From Rhodeus uyekii (lineage: Eukaryota; Chordata; Actinopteri; Cypriniformes; Acheilognathidae): DNA of 64,000 nucleotides. The translations under genes and the position numbers were made by a program. The notes beneath the pieces are model-generated. The model made no database searches. It was given only the letters and a program-made list of their open reading frames with translations, and had not been told where the DNA came from. Position 1 is the stretch's first letter. Every line of letters begins with the position of its first letter. The stretch spans positions 3,384,501 through 3,448,500 of the forward strand of contig JAWRVZ010000064.1 of assembly GCA_037043235.1 (NCBI GenBank). Reading direction: 5' to 3'. This document shows positions 23,801-34,642 of this stretch, piece by piece.

Positions 23801-25227
23801 TAAATTGTATTATTGTTGTTCTTAATATTTTCTTTTGTGTTATACAGAGAAAAAGAAAAGCCACAGAGGTTTAGAGTGAAATAAATTTGAGCATATTATG
23901 ATAGCATTGTTTTTTTTAACTACCCCTTTTTGAACTAATGACAAAATATTAAGAACTTTTAAGTATTTTACATTTTAGAGATTACAAGGAAAACTCAAAC
24001 TCAAGGAAGAGTCAAATTTGAATTTACTTTCACATTTATGTATTTGATATCATACCATCATTTGGAGTCCAAATATGTCAACAGGTTTTACCATAAAGCT
24101 CTCAAAACTCTGTTCATGAAACTCTGTCTGCCCATGACGTAAAAACATTTTTGTGGCGAAAACAAATGAGGTGCCACCAACACAATACCCAATGCATTTG
24201 ACTGGCCAGTCAATGTCCATATATTTACAGATGTCAAGATAAGACTCCAATTAGGGACAAACGCTGCTGCAGCAGCAAATCTATAACCATCCATCAAGTA
24301 CCGCCAATTCTAACGAACTGGCAGGGAACATTCAGTTCATCTAATGTGAATCTGTTCCTTTTTCACAGTGAGTGGACGTGTCTTCTTAAATGGCCATGAA
24401 TAGTAAATTGCATTGAAATTGGTCACCACGAGAAAAGGGGGGGTAAAATGTACAGAATTGACTTCTAGTGGCATGATATCCGGTACATTAGCGAGAGAAT
24501 GGCTGATGCTTGTTTGCCTGTGTTCAGTGGTAATACTATTCATAGAGAGAGCTTTAAATAAAATATAGGAGGTGGTGTTTGAAGGAGCGTTGTGGCTGAT
24601 GGGAGTGGATTTTCTGTGTAATGAGAAGTCAGGATTGTGCAGCTGCAAATTGTTGAATGCCCAAGCGTGCCGTGTCTGTCTCTCTTTCTCTCCTGGTCTT
24701 TCTTCTTCTCTGTGCTGGCTGGTGTAATGCGAGCGTTTATTAGCTAACGCGGTCACCCACATGCTTTTAAAAATAGCAGCATCTTCCCTCTCGCTGTCAA
24801 GGCCGATGAAAAATAAAGCACTCTATTGTGCAGAAAGAGGCAGCTCTAAAACAATAGATGATCGGAATGGGCTTGAGATGCAGGAACGGCTTTGTGCCGG
24901 CTCTCAATTAGACGTAAGAGGCGTTAACTCAAGCCCGGCTGGTTCACGTTCCACAGCCACTTAGCATCTTGTTACATTGTCCAGCAGGGACGTTACCATA
25001 TGGCAATGCAATGGGCAATCACCGTCCAAAATGGCAATCTGCATACAAAACTCAGTCATGTATGTCAAAAGTGTGAGCTGACAATGGAGAGATTCAGAGA
25101 GAGAAAACTGCCAGCCAGAGAGGAAGAGAGATAGAAGGGTTGAACTCATTAAAACAGACTTATGACTGCAATCTGGTCCACACTGCAGCTTATTCTGTCC
25201 AAGAACAGTCTGCATAGATATAACATT

Positions 25228-25233
<6 letters not shown>
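23801..25233. other. unassigned DNA
   Basis: No exon with splice-site and protein support. The stretch 24330-24960 is non-repetitive and somewhat GC-richer; I cannot name it. Confidence 0.45.

Positions 25234-25291
<58 letters not shown>
25234..25291. repeat. (AT)n microsatellite
   Basis: About 29 uninterrupted AT units. Confidence 0.97.
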
Positions 25292-25293
<2 letters not shown>

Positions 25294-25518
25294 ACTTGAA
25301 ATGAGTTACTGGTTTTATTATAAACAATAAAAATAAAAATGAAAATAATGAAAACACTAATTATACTGCACCAGCAAGGAATAAACTATTCTGCATAATG
25401 GTAAGGCAGTTTCAAACTAAATTTTGTACCAACCTCTGTATATTGTAAACACAACTTTCCAGATAGACTTGTGCACCCTGACTCCAGCTAGTCAGTGAAT
25501 ATGATGTGACCATAGATG

Positions 25519-25671
25519 TGGCGTTCATGTTGCTCAAACTGAAGAGCATGGTGCTTGCAACCCCAAGGTCATGGGTTCAATTTGCAGGAAAAGCAAGACC
25601 TGATTGGATTCTCAATGTGTCTATTGAAAGCAATATAAGTTACTTTGGATAAAATGCATAAATATAAATAT
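25519..25671 (+). mobile_element. tRNA-derived fish SINE, copy 3
   Basis: A box A-like TTGCTCAAACTGAAGAGC, then CAAGGTCATGGGTTCAATTT as box B, and a diverged tail TTACTTTGGATAAAATGCAT. This is the same family as the copies at 880 and 12937. The tail has lost several bases. Confidence 0.75.
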
Positions 25672-25697
25672 TAAAACATCGAATACGGTATTCGATA

Positions 25698-26838
25698 CAG
25701 TCGAATACGGTTATGTCGACGGCATCGGCGGTTGCAAAAAAGCATCGAGATAACCAACAGCCAATATAGCGATTTATTTGATGAAGCGATCGGCATGCTA
25801 TAAAAATGTACATACACTATATATGTTTGCTAACAACAAAAGGTATTTGTGGACCAACTAACAGCAGAGATTTACCAGTATACAATAAAAAAAACACCTC
25901 CGATTCTCGATACAAAGCTTTAATTATATTCTCTAACATTGCAAACACAATTTCACTCACAGCGTAAACAGTCATAACATATTTGTGAGGTCATCACGAT
26001 GTACTAGATTGCTTTCTCAACAAGTATGCCCATGTATTTTCACCAATAAACGCCTTTATCCAACCTTGGAATTCATGGTTTGATTGATTCCCACGTATTT
26101 TTGTGTGTACACTTTTAACTGTGACATGATAAGCAAGCCAGCTAGTTAGCGTTTGTCACAGAGAGGAGCACACACACAGTGGACGAGAGTACGCGACTGA
26201 GGCTGTGTGAGTTAAACAAATGCAGCAATTTATTTTTGTGGAGTGATTTAATTATTTTTTAGACAAAAAACAATTTATATCCCGTGCTGCCATTGCGTAA
26301 TCAGCCAGCGGCGGCTTGCCGCACATGCGCAATTCATTTGCACTTGGAGGAATGAACATCTCCTGCTCAGCCTGCATCTGGGAGGATCTACTGTGCGAGG
26401 ACCGGGCCACCTGTGAGTGCTTTGGGATGGGGCTGCGGCAGCACTCGCTGCTCCTTGAGAAGAGTAAGAACAATATGTGCTTTCACTTCAGAGAGTTTCC
26501 AATAACTCCAGATATTAGAAGTCGTTAGATTTGTCGCTAGTCACTTTTTTGAACATTTGTGCTAGAGTGGTCTGAAAACTCAAATATAGCGACAAAGGCG
26601 CTAAGAACGCGAACTCAGCATATGCGCAGTGAACTCTGAGTAACGAGATAACCATGTGAAGTGGCGAATTTGTCCCTCTTTTGTGCTCAAGATATTAGAT
26701 TTAGGCCACGTAAAAGAATCGACATAACCCACAAGAAAATGCTAAGAAAAAATAGGGAGTTTGGCGGTTCCACTTCAAAAACGTCGACATAGTAGGATTG
26801 GTGAGTTAACTGTGAGACGACATAAGTGAACTCCACTG
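25698..26838. mobile_element. 1.14-kb pogo/Tigger-type non-autonomous element
   Basis: Flanked by TA at 25696-25697 and 26839-26840. The left end CAGTCGAATACGGTTATGTC pairs with the right end, whose reverse complement is CAGTGGAGTTCACTTATGTC, and ATGTCGAC words occur inside both ends. No transposase frame is recognisable. Conservation of the ends is about 70 percent by eye, suggesting an old insertion. Confidence 0.7.
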
Positions 26839-26840
26839 TA

Positions 26841-28076
26841 TTTATTTTTTATTCTCCAAACTACCCAAGCCATTATAACCAACTGAATTTGTACAGCAGT
26901 GAATTCTTTTTCCAATATAAGCATGTCATAAACTGCATCTTGTATAAAATGAGGTTAACATAATCTCACATCCAAGACTCGGTGGACTAACACAACACAA
27001 AATGTGGTGTATTATTTTCAACCTGGCAGAAACACAATTGTGAACTAAAGGTAAAGTGACCCAGTCCTCTGGGTCAAACTCTGACAATCTGATCCATGTT
27101 CTCCAATAAACTTCTATAAGTCGCAGGAAAGCAAGAGGTTTGATTCACGCTCCGGTGCGCACTGAGATAAACTGCACTTGCTCATAATGTCTCATTATTT
27201 TGGAGCTTTTTTTGCTCCCATGTGATGCTGCCAAGAGCACAAGCTGACATTTGTAACACTGCTTTATTTATTCTTCATTTGTTTGTCTGCACCCGTCTCA
27301 CAAGGGATGTTTGATGTGAATTGGGGGTACAGAGTCCCAATGCCGTAAATGGAGGGAATAAATGTGCAGATAGAGGAACACGGGAATACAGAAACCTACT
27401 GAATGCAATAGGTACGATTGTGACAATATACCAAGAGAACTACAGGGCAACAACCCTTCCCTTTTTGATTAGTAGGATTAATCTGGGATCTGCATTTGGG
27501 GTTCCATTACAAAATGAAAGTCTTGTCTGCTTGTAAACCTATGTTTAATTTTTGCTCATCTTTGTCAACAGACATGCTGTTTTAAAGTTGTCCTGAATTA
27601 CTCTTTTGTTAAAGTGAGTTAATTTGATTTCCGATCTTGTTCCCAGTCTTGCATTGTAAAAGTGCATTTTTCAGTAATATCTTCAATTAATTAAATATTA
27701 ACTGCTATATTTTGTTACAGTGATATCATATGTAGAATAGAATAGAACAGAACATCTGAAAATCACACTGGTCTTGGGTCCCAAGAAGGAGATCCGAAAA
27801 TATAAAGGGATGGGAAATGGCATTGGAAAATTGGGTCCTTTGTTTCGTTTGTTTATTTTGTGATTCAACTTCATGTTAATTGCTTGCTGGTTCCTGCTTC
27901 CTTCTTCCTTCTTCCTTGAGCCTTGGGGGAGGAACTTTTTTATTAGGTACACGATTTTACAAAATCAAGTCAACAAAACAATCATAATTGACACTCCACT
28001 TTCTTAAAACAAGTTCCTGTCTTACTGTGAACGATTCATTATTCTACCAAAAAAAAAATTGGGGGGACTTTATTGT
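26841..28076. other. unassigned DNA
   Basis: Nothing recognised. Confidence 0.5.
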
Positions 28077-28554
28077 TGTAACGAGGACTCAGGAAGGTTA
28101 AGATCCATTTGCAGTTTAATAGACATAAACAGAGTCAGTAGATCAAACACGCAGAGGTCGAGATACCAGGCAAACAGCAATGTCCAGGGCAAAGCAGAGA
28201 GAATGGTCAAAAGCAGACAGAAGGTCAGGGTATGCAGCAAACGATCAGAATCCAGAGAACAGGCTATCAACAAACAGTAGGCAGGCAGAACAGGGTCAAG
28301 AACGATGAACAAGGCAGAGTCAATACACAGGCAAGGTACCACAGGTGAATATACCACTCAGAGCTGTGGCCAGGGCAAACAAAACTTCGCACTGATCTGT
28401 TGGGTGGACAGGTTTAAATGAGTCTTATGGAAATGAGTAACAGGTGTGGGGTGATCAGTCCAGGACAGTGGGTGTATGGGAATTGGAGTCCTAGTGCTCT
28501 TAGAACTCTGGAGAGTGCGACCTCCGGTGGTCACTGGGGAGAACCTCGTTGGCA
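28077..28554 (-). mobile_element. solo Gypsy-type LTR, 478 bp
   Basis: On the minus strand it starts TGCCAACGAGGTTCTCCCC and ends CTGAGTCCTCGTTACA, preceded by a CTATTAAACTGCAAATGG polyadenylation region. The 5-base flanks are ATTGT on the left and TTTGT on the right, four of five matching, as expected for an aged target duplication. No internal region remains. It differs from the TGTCACAG family elsewhere in the window. Confidence 0.75.
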
Positions 28555-29731
28555 TTTGTGAAAATTGTATTGTTTGATCTAAATAAGATAATTATTTCCT
28601 TCAGCTAGCAGGGCTGGGAAACAAAAGTTCCATGTTAGGGCAAATCAAAGAACAAAACTAACAAAACACAACAGTGAAAATGGGCAGAAGATCCAGAGAC
28701 AAAACAAACCAGCACAGGACAGAAATACATGGGCTGCACCTGAACTCACATACTTCCATAATAAATAGTAGATAAAAAGCAGTACATGACAAACGTAGTA
28801 TGTCCGAAGTGTAATTAATTGATTTCAACTTGTAAAAAGCGTTCAGGTCCTCATAGTGCTTGTACTTACAATTAATAAGCTAGGAATTTTCGGAGAGCTG
28901 CTATTTGTGACTGCTGTACCACCTGACTGCTGCAGATTAATTTAAGTTGATGGTGTTACCATAGAAACATAATTTCCAGTCAGAGGACTTGAACAGCTTA
29001 GTCACGGGTTGTCATCACAAAATTACAGCAAGTACGACATGGCGTGAATGCAGCAAAACCAAGCCAAGCTCTTAAACAATATTTAACACAAGAACACGCA
29101 ATTGATAAGAGCTCTAACCGACTGTGTGTCCACAATAAACACGACAACATGAAAACATGTGGCAGATGAAAAACACAAACTGTACACTGAACAAGACACC
29201 AAGAAAGCACGTGGTTGATGATAAACATGAATAATGTGATACATTGAACATGACAACAAAAGAGCACCTGGGCAATGAAAACATGAGCTAGGCACTCTAG
29301 AAAAAAGGAAGAGACAAGAGCACACATTAAGTGAAAGAGCATTTCTGTGCTGACAACAAGAGACAAAACATGGAGCATGAATGTCAGAACCCTGACAGTG
29401 AACAGAAACCAAACTCCCCCAGTGAAAACATGGATAGTCGGAAAACTCAGTCAGTGGCAAGAGATGAATCAAAAAGATTTCGGGTCAGTTCCTACATACT
29501 CTACCAGTGGATTAACCTGCACAAAACTTCAAATACTCAGAATTGGGAAAATGTTTTCTTTATAAATCAATATTTTCAAACAGTGTATAAGATAGTATGT
29601 AAAAAAGCATTTAATAGGCTCCTCAATCAAAAGTCAAGTATATTTAAGAATACTTCATTATACTTTTACGTACATCTTGAAAGTAAAGGCCTAATTTACT
29701 TGGAATTTTCTTTCAGTATAAGTCAAACATA
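28555..29731. other. unassigned DNA with retroelement-like tract
   Basis: Between about 28985 and 29420 the sequence repeats variants of ACATGAAAACATG with CACGTGG-like words. I associate this with internal spacer of cyprinid LTR elements, but no coding motif confirms it. Confidence 0.4.
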
Positions 29732-30329
29732 GGGGAGAGCGGGGCACAACGTAACACTTTTTGGTTTTAGCCAAATAATGAACAAAGTAATAGGGTTAGA
29801 CAAACCATATTTTTATACAAACAACACACAAGCCTCTCCAACAAATGAGCACTGTTTTGATGTTCGTTGGACCTGCAGTTTCTGCGCAGTATCACCAAAA
29901 GCACCAGGAGTGAAATGTGACAACTTACCCCGTGAGCAGGGCAGAATGAAACACTTTTACAAAAAGCTGTCCTGGTTTTCCAAATATTGACATTAACCAT
30001 GAAGTTGTTTATTAAAAAGTTAAACAGTAATGCACTAAACATTCACTTACAGAAGAAAGTCAAAAATAACGAAACATTACTGTAATATCAGCATTAACAT
30101 GTGCCTGGCATGAAACACGTCTCATTTTACTGCAAAAACAACAAGATTTGGAAAACATTTGAATATGACATGATAGTAATGGTAACAACAAATAACAAAC
30201 AATTAGGCCTATATATGCACTACTCGACAACAATTTTTGAATAATCGGGGCAAAATGAAACAGTTTCGTTTTGCCCCATTTCGGCTTGTTTCGTTTTGCC
30301 CCGCTGTTTCAATTTGCCCCACTCTCCCC
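29732..30329. mobile_element. 598-bp TA-flanked inverted-repeat element
   Basis: TA at 29730-29731 precedes GGGGAGAGCGGGGCAC, and the right end, reverse complement GGGGAGAGTGGGGCAAATTG, is followed by TA at 30330-30331. The inner part of the right end contains GGGGCAAAATGAAACAG followed at once by its near inverse TTTCGTTTTGCCCC, so it can fold. The interior has no transposase frame. A two-base TA target suggests the Tc1/mariner group; the superfamily is not certain. Confidence 0.8.
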
Positions 30330-30331
30330 TA

Positions 30332-30914
30332 CTTAAGTGCAATTTTAAGTAAGTACACAAAGTATATATCTGAGAAGTGCATAAAAGGTAGACTGAAAGT
30401 TCTTATTTTGTAGTTTAAAAGAAATATTCTAATAGCACACTTGAATAAACTCCTTTTTCATAAGGGTGCCTAATCCTAACCTCACATCCACACCTAATCC
30501 TAAACCTACCTATACAGGGGATTTAAGGGGATAATAACCTGGCAGGGGTAAGAATTCATCACAACACTGGGATCCAAACACCTCGGTCCGCACATACAGT
30601 ATGTCACGTCAAAATCGAAACTGGATCCTCACACAAAGACAAGAATGATAGGAGTGGCAGGGCTCCATCACCAAACTAACAATAAACCAATCCGAAGGGA
30701 CAGAACCCTGACATCTTATTGTACAGTGCTCCCATATAAATTAAGTCAAATTCCTGGGAAATCATGTTCATTCTCTCTTCAACTGACTGCAAACTCAAAT
30801 TCAGGACTGGCTCTATTCTGGAATGGAATGGGCACTTTTTAAAAACTTTTGACCAATAGAGGATTTCAATGTCACAGATTGACCTCTTGGCTCAATACAA
30901 AGAATACATTTTAA
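30332..30914. other. unassigned DNA
   Basis: Nothing recognised. Confidence 0.5.
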
Positions 30915-31175
30915 GGGCCAGTCACACAGCGATCACGCATGAATCACTCACAAATCATGCACAGATTGGGTTTGTGCGTTTGTGCGTCGAGAAATTGACC
31001 AACATATTCCACAAACATTCAACGCACGCCCGACGCATGAATCAGTGACGAAGCGCGTCCAAACATGCACGCTTCGCGAACGTTCCACGTACAAGCACTT
31101 TCAGAATCCACATTGTCAGTGCATGTCAGTGGATGTCAGTTGACAGACGTGGACGTGCGCAGTTTCGAACCAGTT
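30915..31175. mobile_element. TTAA-flanked element, copy 2 (inverted, truncated)
   Basis: After TTAA at 30911-30914 the terminus GGGCCAGTCACACAGC begins a stretch that is collinear with the reverse complement of 9440-9760. Shared blocks include GTGCGTCGAGAAATTGACCA and CGCTTCGCGAACGTTCCACG. Homology fades at about 31175, and the second inverted repeat is not found, so about half of the element is missing. Confidence 0.8.
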
Positions 31176-32527
31176 TCGAATAAGATCGTTTTGGCATGAC
31201 CTTAAATGTTTCTCTGGAGCTCGGTTTGTGTTGCTCTAAGTGCTGTCCTTTGCACGCTTCAAGTTTTAGCACCACCCCAAAGTGGAGCCACGGCAATAAA
31301 AAACCTACACTGTAGACCAATGACGGAGTTATAATACTGCCGAAAGAAGAAATCAATCACGACAGCTAGTCAAACAGCCATATTTAACTCTGGCTGAAAT
31401 GTGTTTGTGACTCTGAGCATGATGGGATTACAACCGCACCCGGTGTCTCTAACCAAATTTCTGTCCAGCTTGGGATCGATTTCACCGGCGGGGCCTAGGA
31501 GAGGCGGAGTGAAGTGTCTGGAATAGTCGGAAAAGATTTACAGAAAGGGGTATGCACGTTCCCCAAAGAGAGTTCGAAGGGTCAATAAACAGCTTGATTG
31601 TTTTGCGATATGTGTGCGTTGGAATATAATTGTTCGTGTTCGTGTTTGGTTCTGTTCACTGTTGCAATTTAAGCCGCATGACAGCAGGTGTTTTTCAACT
31701 TGTCTCAACCACTTTACTTGGCCTAAACCAATAGCTTTCAAAGTAATCACATTTATCTGTTAACTCTTTCGCCTTCCTCTCTCAACCCCTCACCTGCTTA
31801 ACGTCACAACAGCTTGCTGAACTGATGCGTTCCGACTCTCTAAAGTCATTTCAGAGTCCCCGTTGCAATAAAACTACACTAGGTTGTCCAGTAAATTCCG
31901 TCTGAATCAATCTAAACGCCATTATGCGCTCCCACTATGGGTGGAAAAAAAGCAGGCATAAATGATGATAACAGAAGCAGTGGCTTGAGATTTTGCTGAT
32001 AATTGTGCTTTTGTGATTGATAGAACAATTTAGGTTTATAGAGCAGGAGAGGTTATAGACATAAACTCCGTCGCCAGGATTGGCCAGTTTGCCAGGAAGC
32101 TCCATCACCGCTCTGACAGGAACTCCCCATCCACACCGCTGCCTTTGTACCTATATATACTAAATATAAAATAACAGCCACAAGAAACTCATGAGATATC
32201 CTGAGCAACCTCATTCTAAATAAGAATTATTTGTTCAGAAGCTAAGGAGAGCGCAGTGAGCAGAGCAATATGTTTGGAGTTAGTTTTCTAAGTGTAAACT
32301 CTTTTGTTGAACATCCCCTGAGGAACATCAAATCACTTCCTTAGGGCAATCGCCATGAAAATGTATTGCACACATCAGTTTACAGTGTGTACTCTGGCCT
32401 ATACCACAGTTAAGCAAAACAAATGTGAATTGATGTTAGCTAGAACTCATTTTGCTACAGAAATGAAAACGTTTTATTCAGAGTTACCCATATATTATGA
32501 GTTTACCTATACATGAAGTTTAAAATG
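31176..32527. other. unassigned DNA
   Basis: No gene recognised. The part 31190-31530 is GC-richer and directly follows the truncated element; it is unlike the matching part of copy 1, so it is flanking or foreign sequence. Confidence 0.4.
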
Positions 32528-32720
32528 TTGCCTATGGCTTGCTTAGTTGGGGGACACTTATATTCAACGATATTATTATTCTAACAGAACTGAGCTGGAT
32601 GATTACATCATTTTTTGCAGAACTGCTTTCTAGATTAAATTAACTAATGTAATAATTGATGATATTTACAACTGAACTGAATCAACACCAAACTGAATTT
32701 ATCTGAACAGCAGCCAATAT
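32528..32720 (+). mobile_element. L2-type LINE 3' untranslated fragment
   Basis: TATGGCTTGCTTAGTTGGGG, then an ACACTTATATTCAACGATAT phrase and AACTGAACTGAATC, match the 3' non-coding end of cyprinid L2 elements as I remember it. The usual end repeats of L2 are missing. Confidence 0.5.
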
Positions 32721-32845
32721 GGATAATTTTACTGTAATAATAAATAATTTTACTGTAAAGCTGAGGGCATTTGACTTTATTTTACATCTGGGGCAAGTAA
32801 ATAGTATTATTAATGTTACAAATATTTTTATACCAAATAAATGTA

Positions 32846-33417
32846 CAGTGGTAACTCGAGATACGAAAGGCTCAACTTACGAAAAATCCAAGTTACGAAA
32901 GCAAAGATACATTTTTTACTGCTCTATATACGAAAAGTTTTCAAGATACGAAAGGTTTCTGAAAGTCCGAGATTCGCCCCACAGCAATTTTGAAACTCGC
33001 ACCGCACGCCGCCATCTTAGTTATAGTAGACTCGCCACCATCCTCCTGCTTTCTCATTGGTTCCTGATGCTAGCCGTGGCTGAGAGGTTAATGCGACGAA
33101 CTAGAAATCCATTGGGGTTTCCCCGCGCAGGTTCGAATCCTGTCGACAACGTTATGCACGTACGTTATTTGCCTTTTGTCCTCCTCCTCTGCCTACACTT
33201 TCGGAGATAGCCTCACTCGAAAGGTAAGCTTCGACTTTTTACGTTATTTCATTGTTTATAGGTCAATTTAGCTTTATTATGAAATTTAATGGGGTGTTTT
33301 TGGAGGGCTTGGAACGGATTAGCCATTTTACATGTGAAATGTGTTCCAAGATACGAAAAACTCATTATACGAAGGCCGCCTCGGAACGGATTAATTTCGT
33401 ATCCTGTGGTACCACTG
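32846..33417. mobile_element. 572-bp pogo/Tigger-type element carrying a tRNA-like insert
   Basis: Flanked by TA at 32844-32845 and 33418-33419. The left end CAGTGGTAACTCGAGATACG pairs with the right end, reverse complement CAGTGGTACCACAGGATACG. Words of the type ATACGAAA or TTACGAAA occur about five times near the left end and again near the right end, so they may be transposase-binding sites. The interior holds a tRNA-Ser-like sequence at 33070-33151 and no transposase frame. Confidence 0.8.
33070..33151 (+). pseudogene. tRNA-Ser (AGA) pseudogene
   Basis: The 82-nt length, the anticodon loop CTAGAAA with AGA at 33103-33105, the long variable arm GGGGTTTCCCC and the T-arm GCAGGTTCGAATCCTG match eukaryotic tRNA-Ser(AGA). 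The acceptor stem pairs at only about four of seven positions, the anticodon stem has two mismatches and the D stem one. It is therefore likely a decayed gene or tRNA-derived retroposon. Box B (GGTTCGAATCC) is intact; box A is weak. It lies entirely within the pogo-type element. Confidence 0.8.
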
Positions 33418-33419
33418 TA

Positions 33420-34522
33420 TGTATATCAACTTTTCAGCATAGAATGAAGAATTTAAATATTTAAAACATGATTTTTTTTCCCAAAAAAATAAAAATAAAA
33501 TAAAAGCAGCATGCATTTGTATGTATATGTATAGCAGCAGCATATGTATCTTTCAAAATACAAAACAATCACTCCGTGTGTGTGTGTTTGTTTGTGTGCA
33601 AAGCTTTTATAAAGGACCTAATGTATAATGTATACCTAACTAACATTTAATTGGACACAATCCATTTTACCAAAGAAATTTGGAAGCTAAATATATATAT
33701 AAATATGCATTCATTAACATAAATACAAAATTTGCATTCACTAAGCATACTGGCAGTCACAAAATGAAGGCTAATTGGCTGGACATGGAAAACTGTTCAA
33801 ACATTTTTATTTTAGTATAAACTCCCTCTTTTCTCAACTTCCATTGTGATCCATATAGATTGAGACATTTAGAATCGATACTCCGTCTCATTTTGAAGTT
33901 GTTCCGATCACTATTCAGAAGGCCCTTATTGAGAAATGTTATCAATAAAGGCTCCCGCTATCACAGGCAGGAGCACAAAGGTCAAGACCTGAGCCTGAGA
34001 TAACTCAATCCACTGATTTTCTGTCCTCACTCGATGGAATTGGGTTCAGCTGTGGCAATCAATGTGCTCATGTTGACATTTGCCAGGCTTGCTATTTATT
34101 TCAAAGCAAAATGGATCCATGAAAAACAAAACAAACACCTGATAAAAGGGGAAAAAGTGTTTTCATTGCTCCATAACCACAGAAGTGACCTTCTGCTGAA
34201 TTGTCTTCCATACAAACTTTGGCATGCAACTGCTCATCAGTTCAGTGCTTGGAAACAAAGGCAGCTGTGACTCTGCTGTAATTACTGCACAAAGGATCTT
34301 CATGCAGAGCCATCGATCAGCTGTTTTCTAGTCCTTCCTATCCTCCTTTAATCTTTTCTTCATACATCTTTCTTTTTTATGCACAGTGGAATCACAAAGA
34401 CTTCAGCTGCAAAGAATCACTCACGCTAAATCCTGTCAGCCTCTGTTTGCTCTTCATTTTAGAATGATTCTTCTGTCCTGTATAGTGTGACCCATTTCTA
34501 AATCTATTAGACATAAACTCTT
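33420..34522. other. unassigned DNA
   Basis: No gene recognised. The block 34030-34280 is non-repetitive with a chance open frame and no protein motif. Confidence 0.45.
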
Positions 34523-34642
34523 AAAAATGAAGGTTCTTCAATGGCTCTTTCTCTTCTTGTCATAATCCACTTTTGGCTATGTAAGGTTTTTGAGATGAGA
34601 TTCTTTGGAGGTTCAAAATGTTCTTCAAAATGTATAATATAA
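34523..34642 (+). repeat. cyprinid short repeat, AAGGTTCTT type, copy 2
   Basis: CTTAAAAATGAAGGTTCTTC and later AAAATGTTCTTCAAAATG resemble the repeat at 5475-5600. Confidence 0.5.

Noticed and set aside
26316..26528. Cysteine-rich open frame inside the pogo-type element at 25.7 kb
   Set aside because: Short, no spacing that matches a known zinc-binding domain, and within a non-autonomous element.
33070..33151. Functional tRNA-Ser gene
   Set aside because: Acceptor stem pairs at only about four of seven positions, with anticodon- and D-stem mismatches and a weak box A.
32719..33210. 163-codon open frame on the plus strand
   Set aside because: It runs from unassigned DNA across a transposon end and the tRNA-like sequence; no protein motif.
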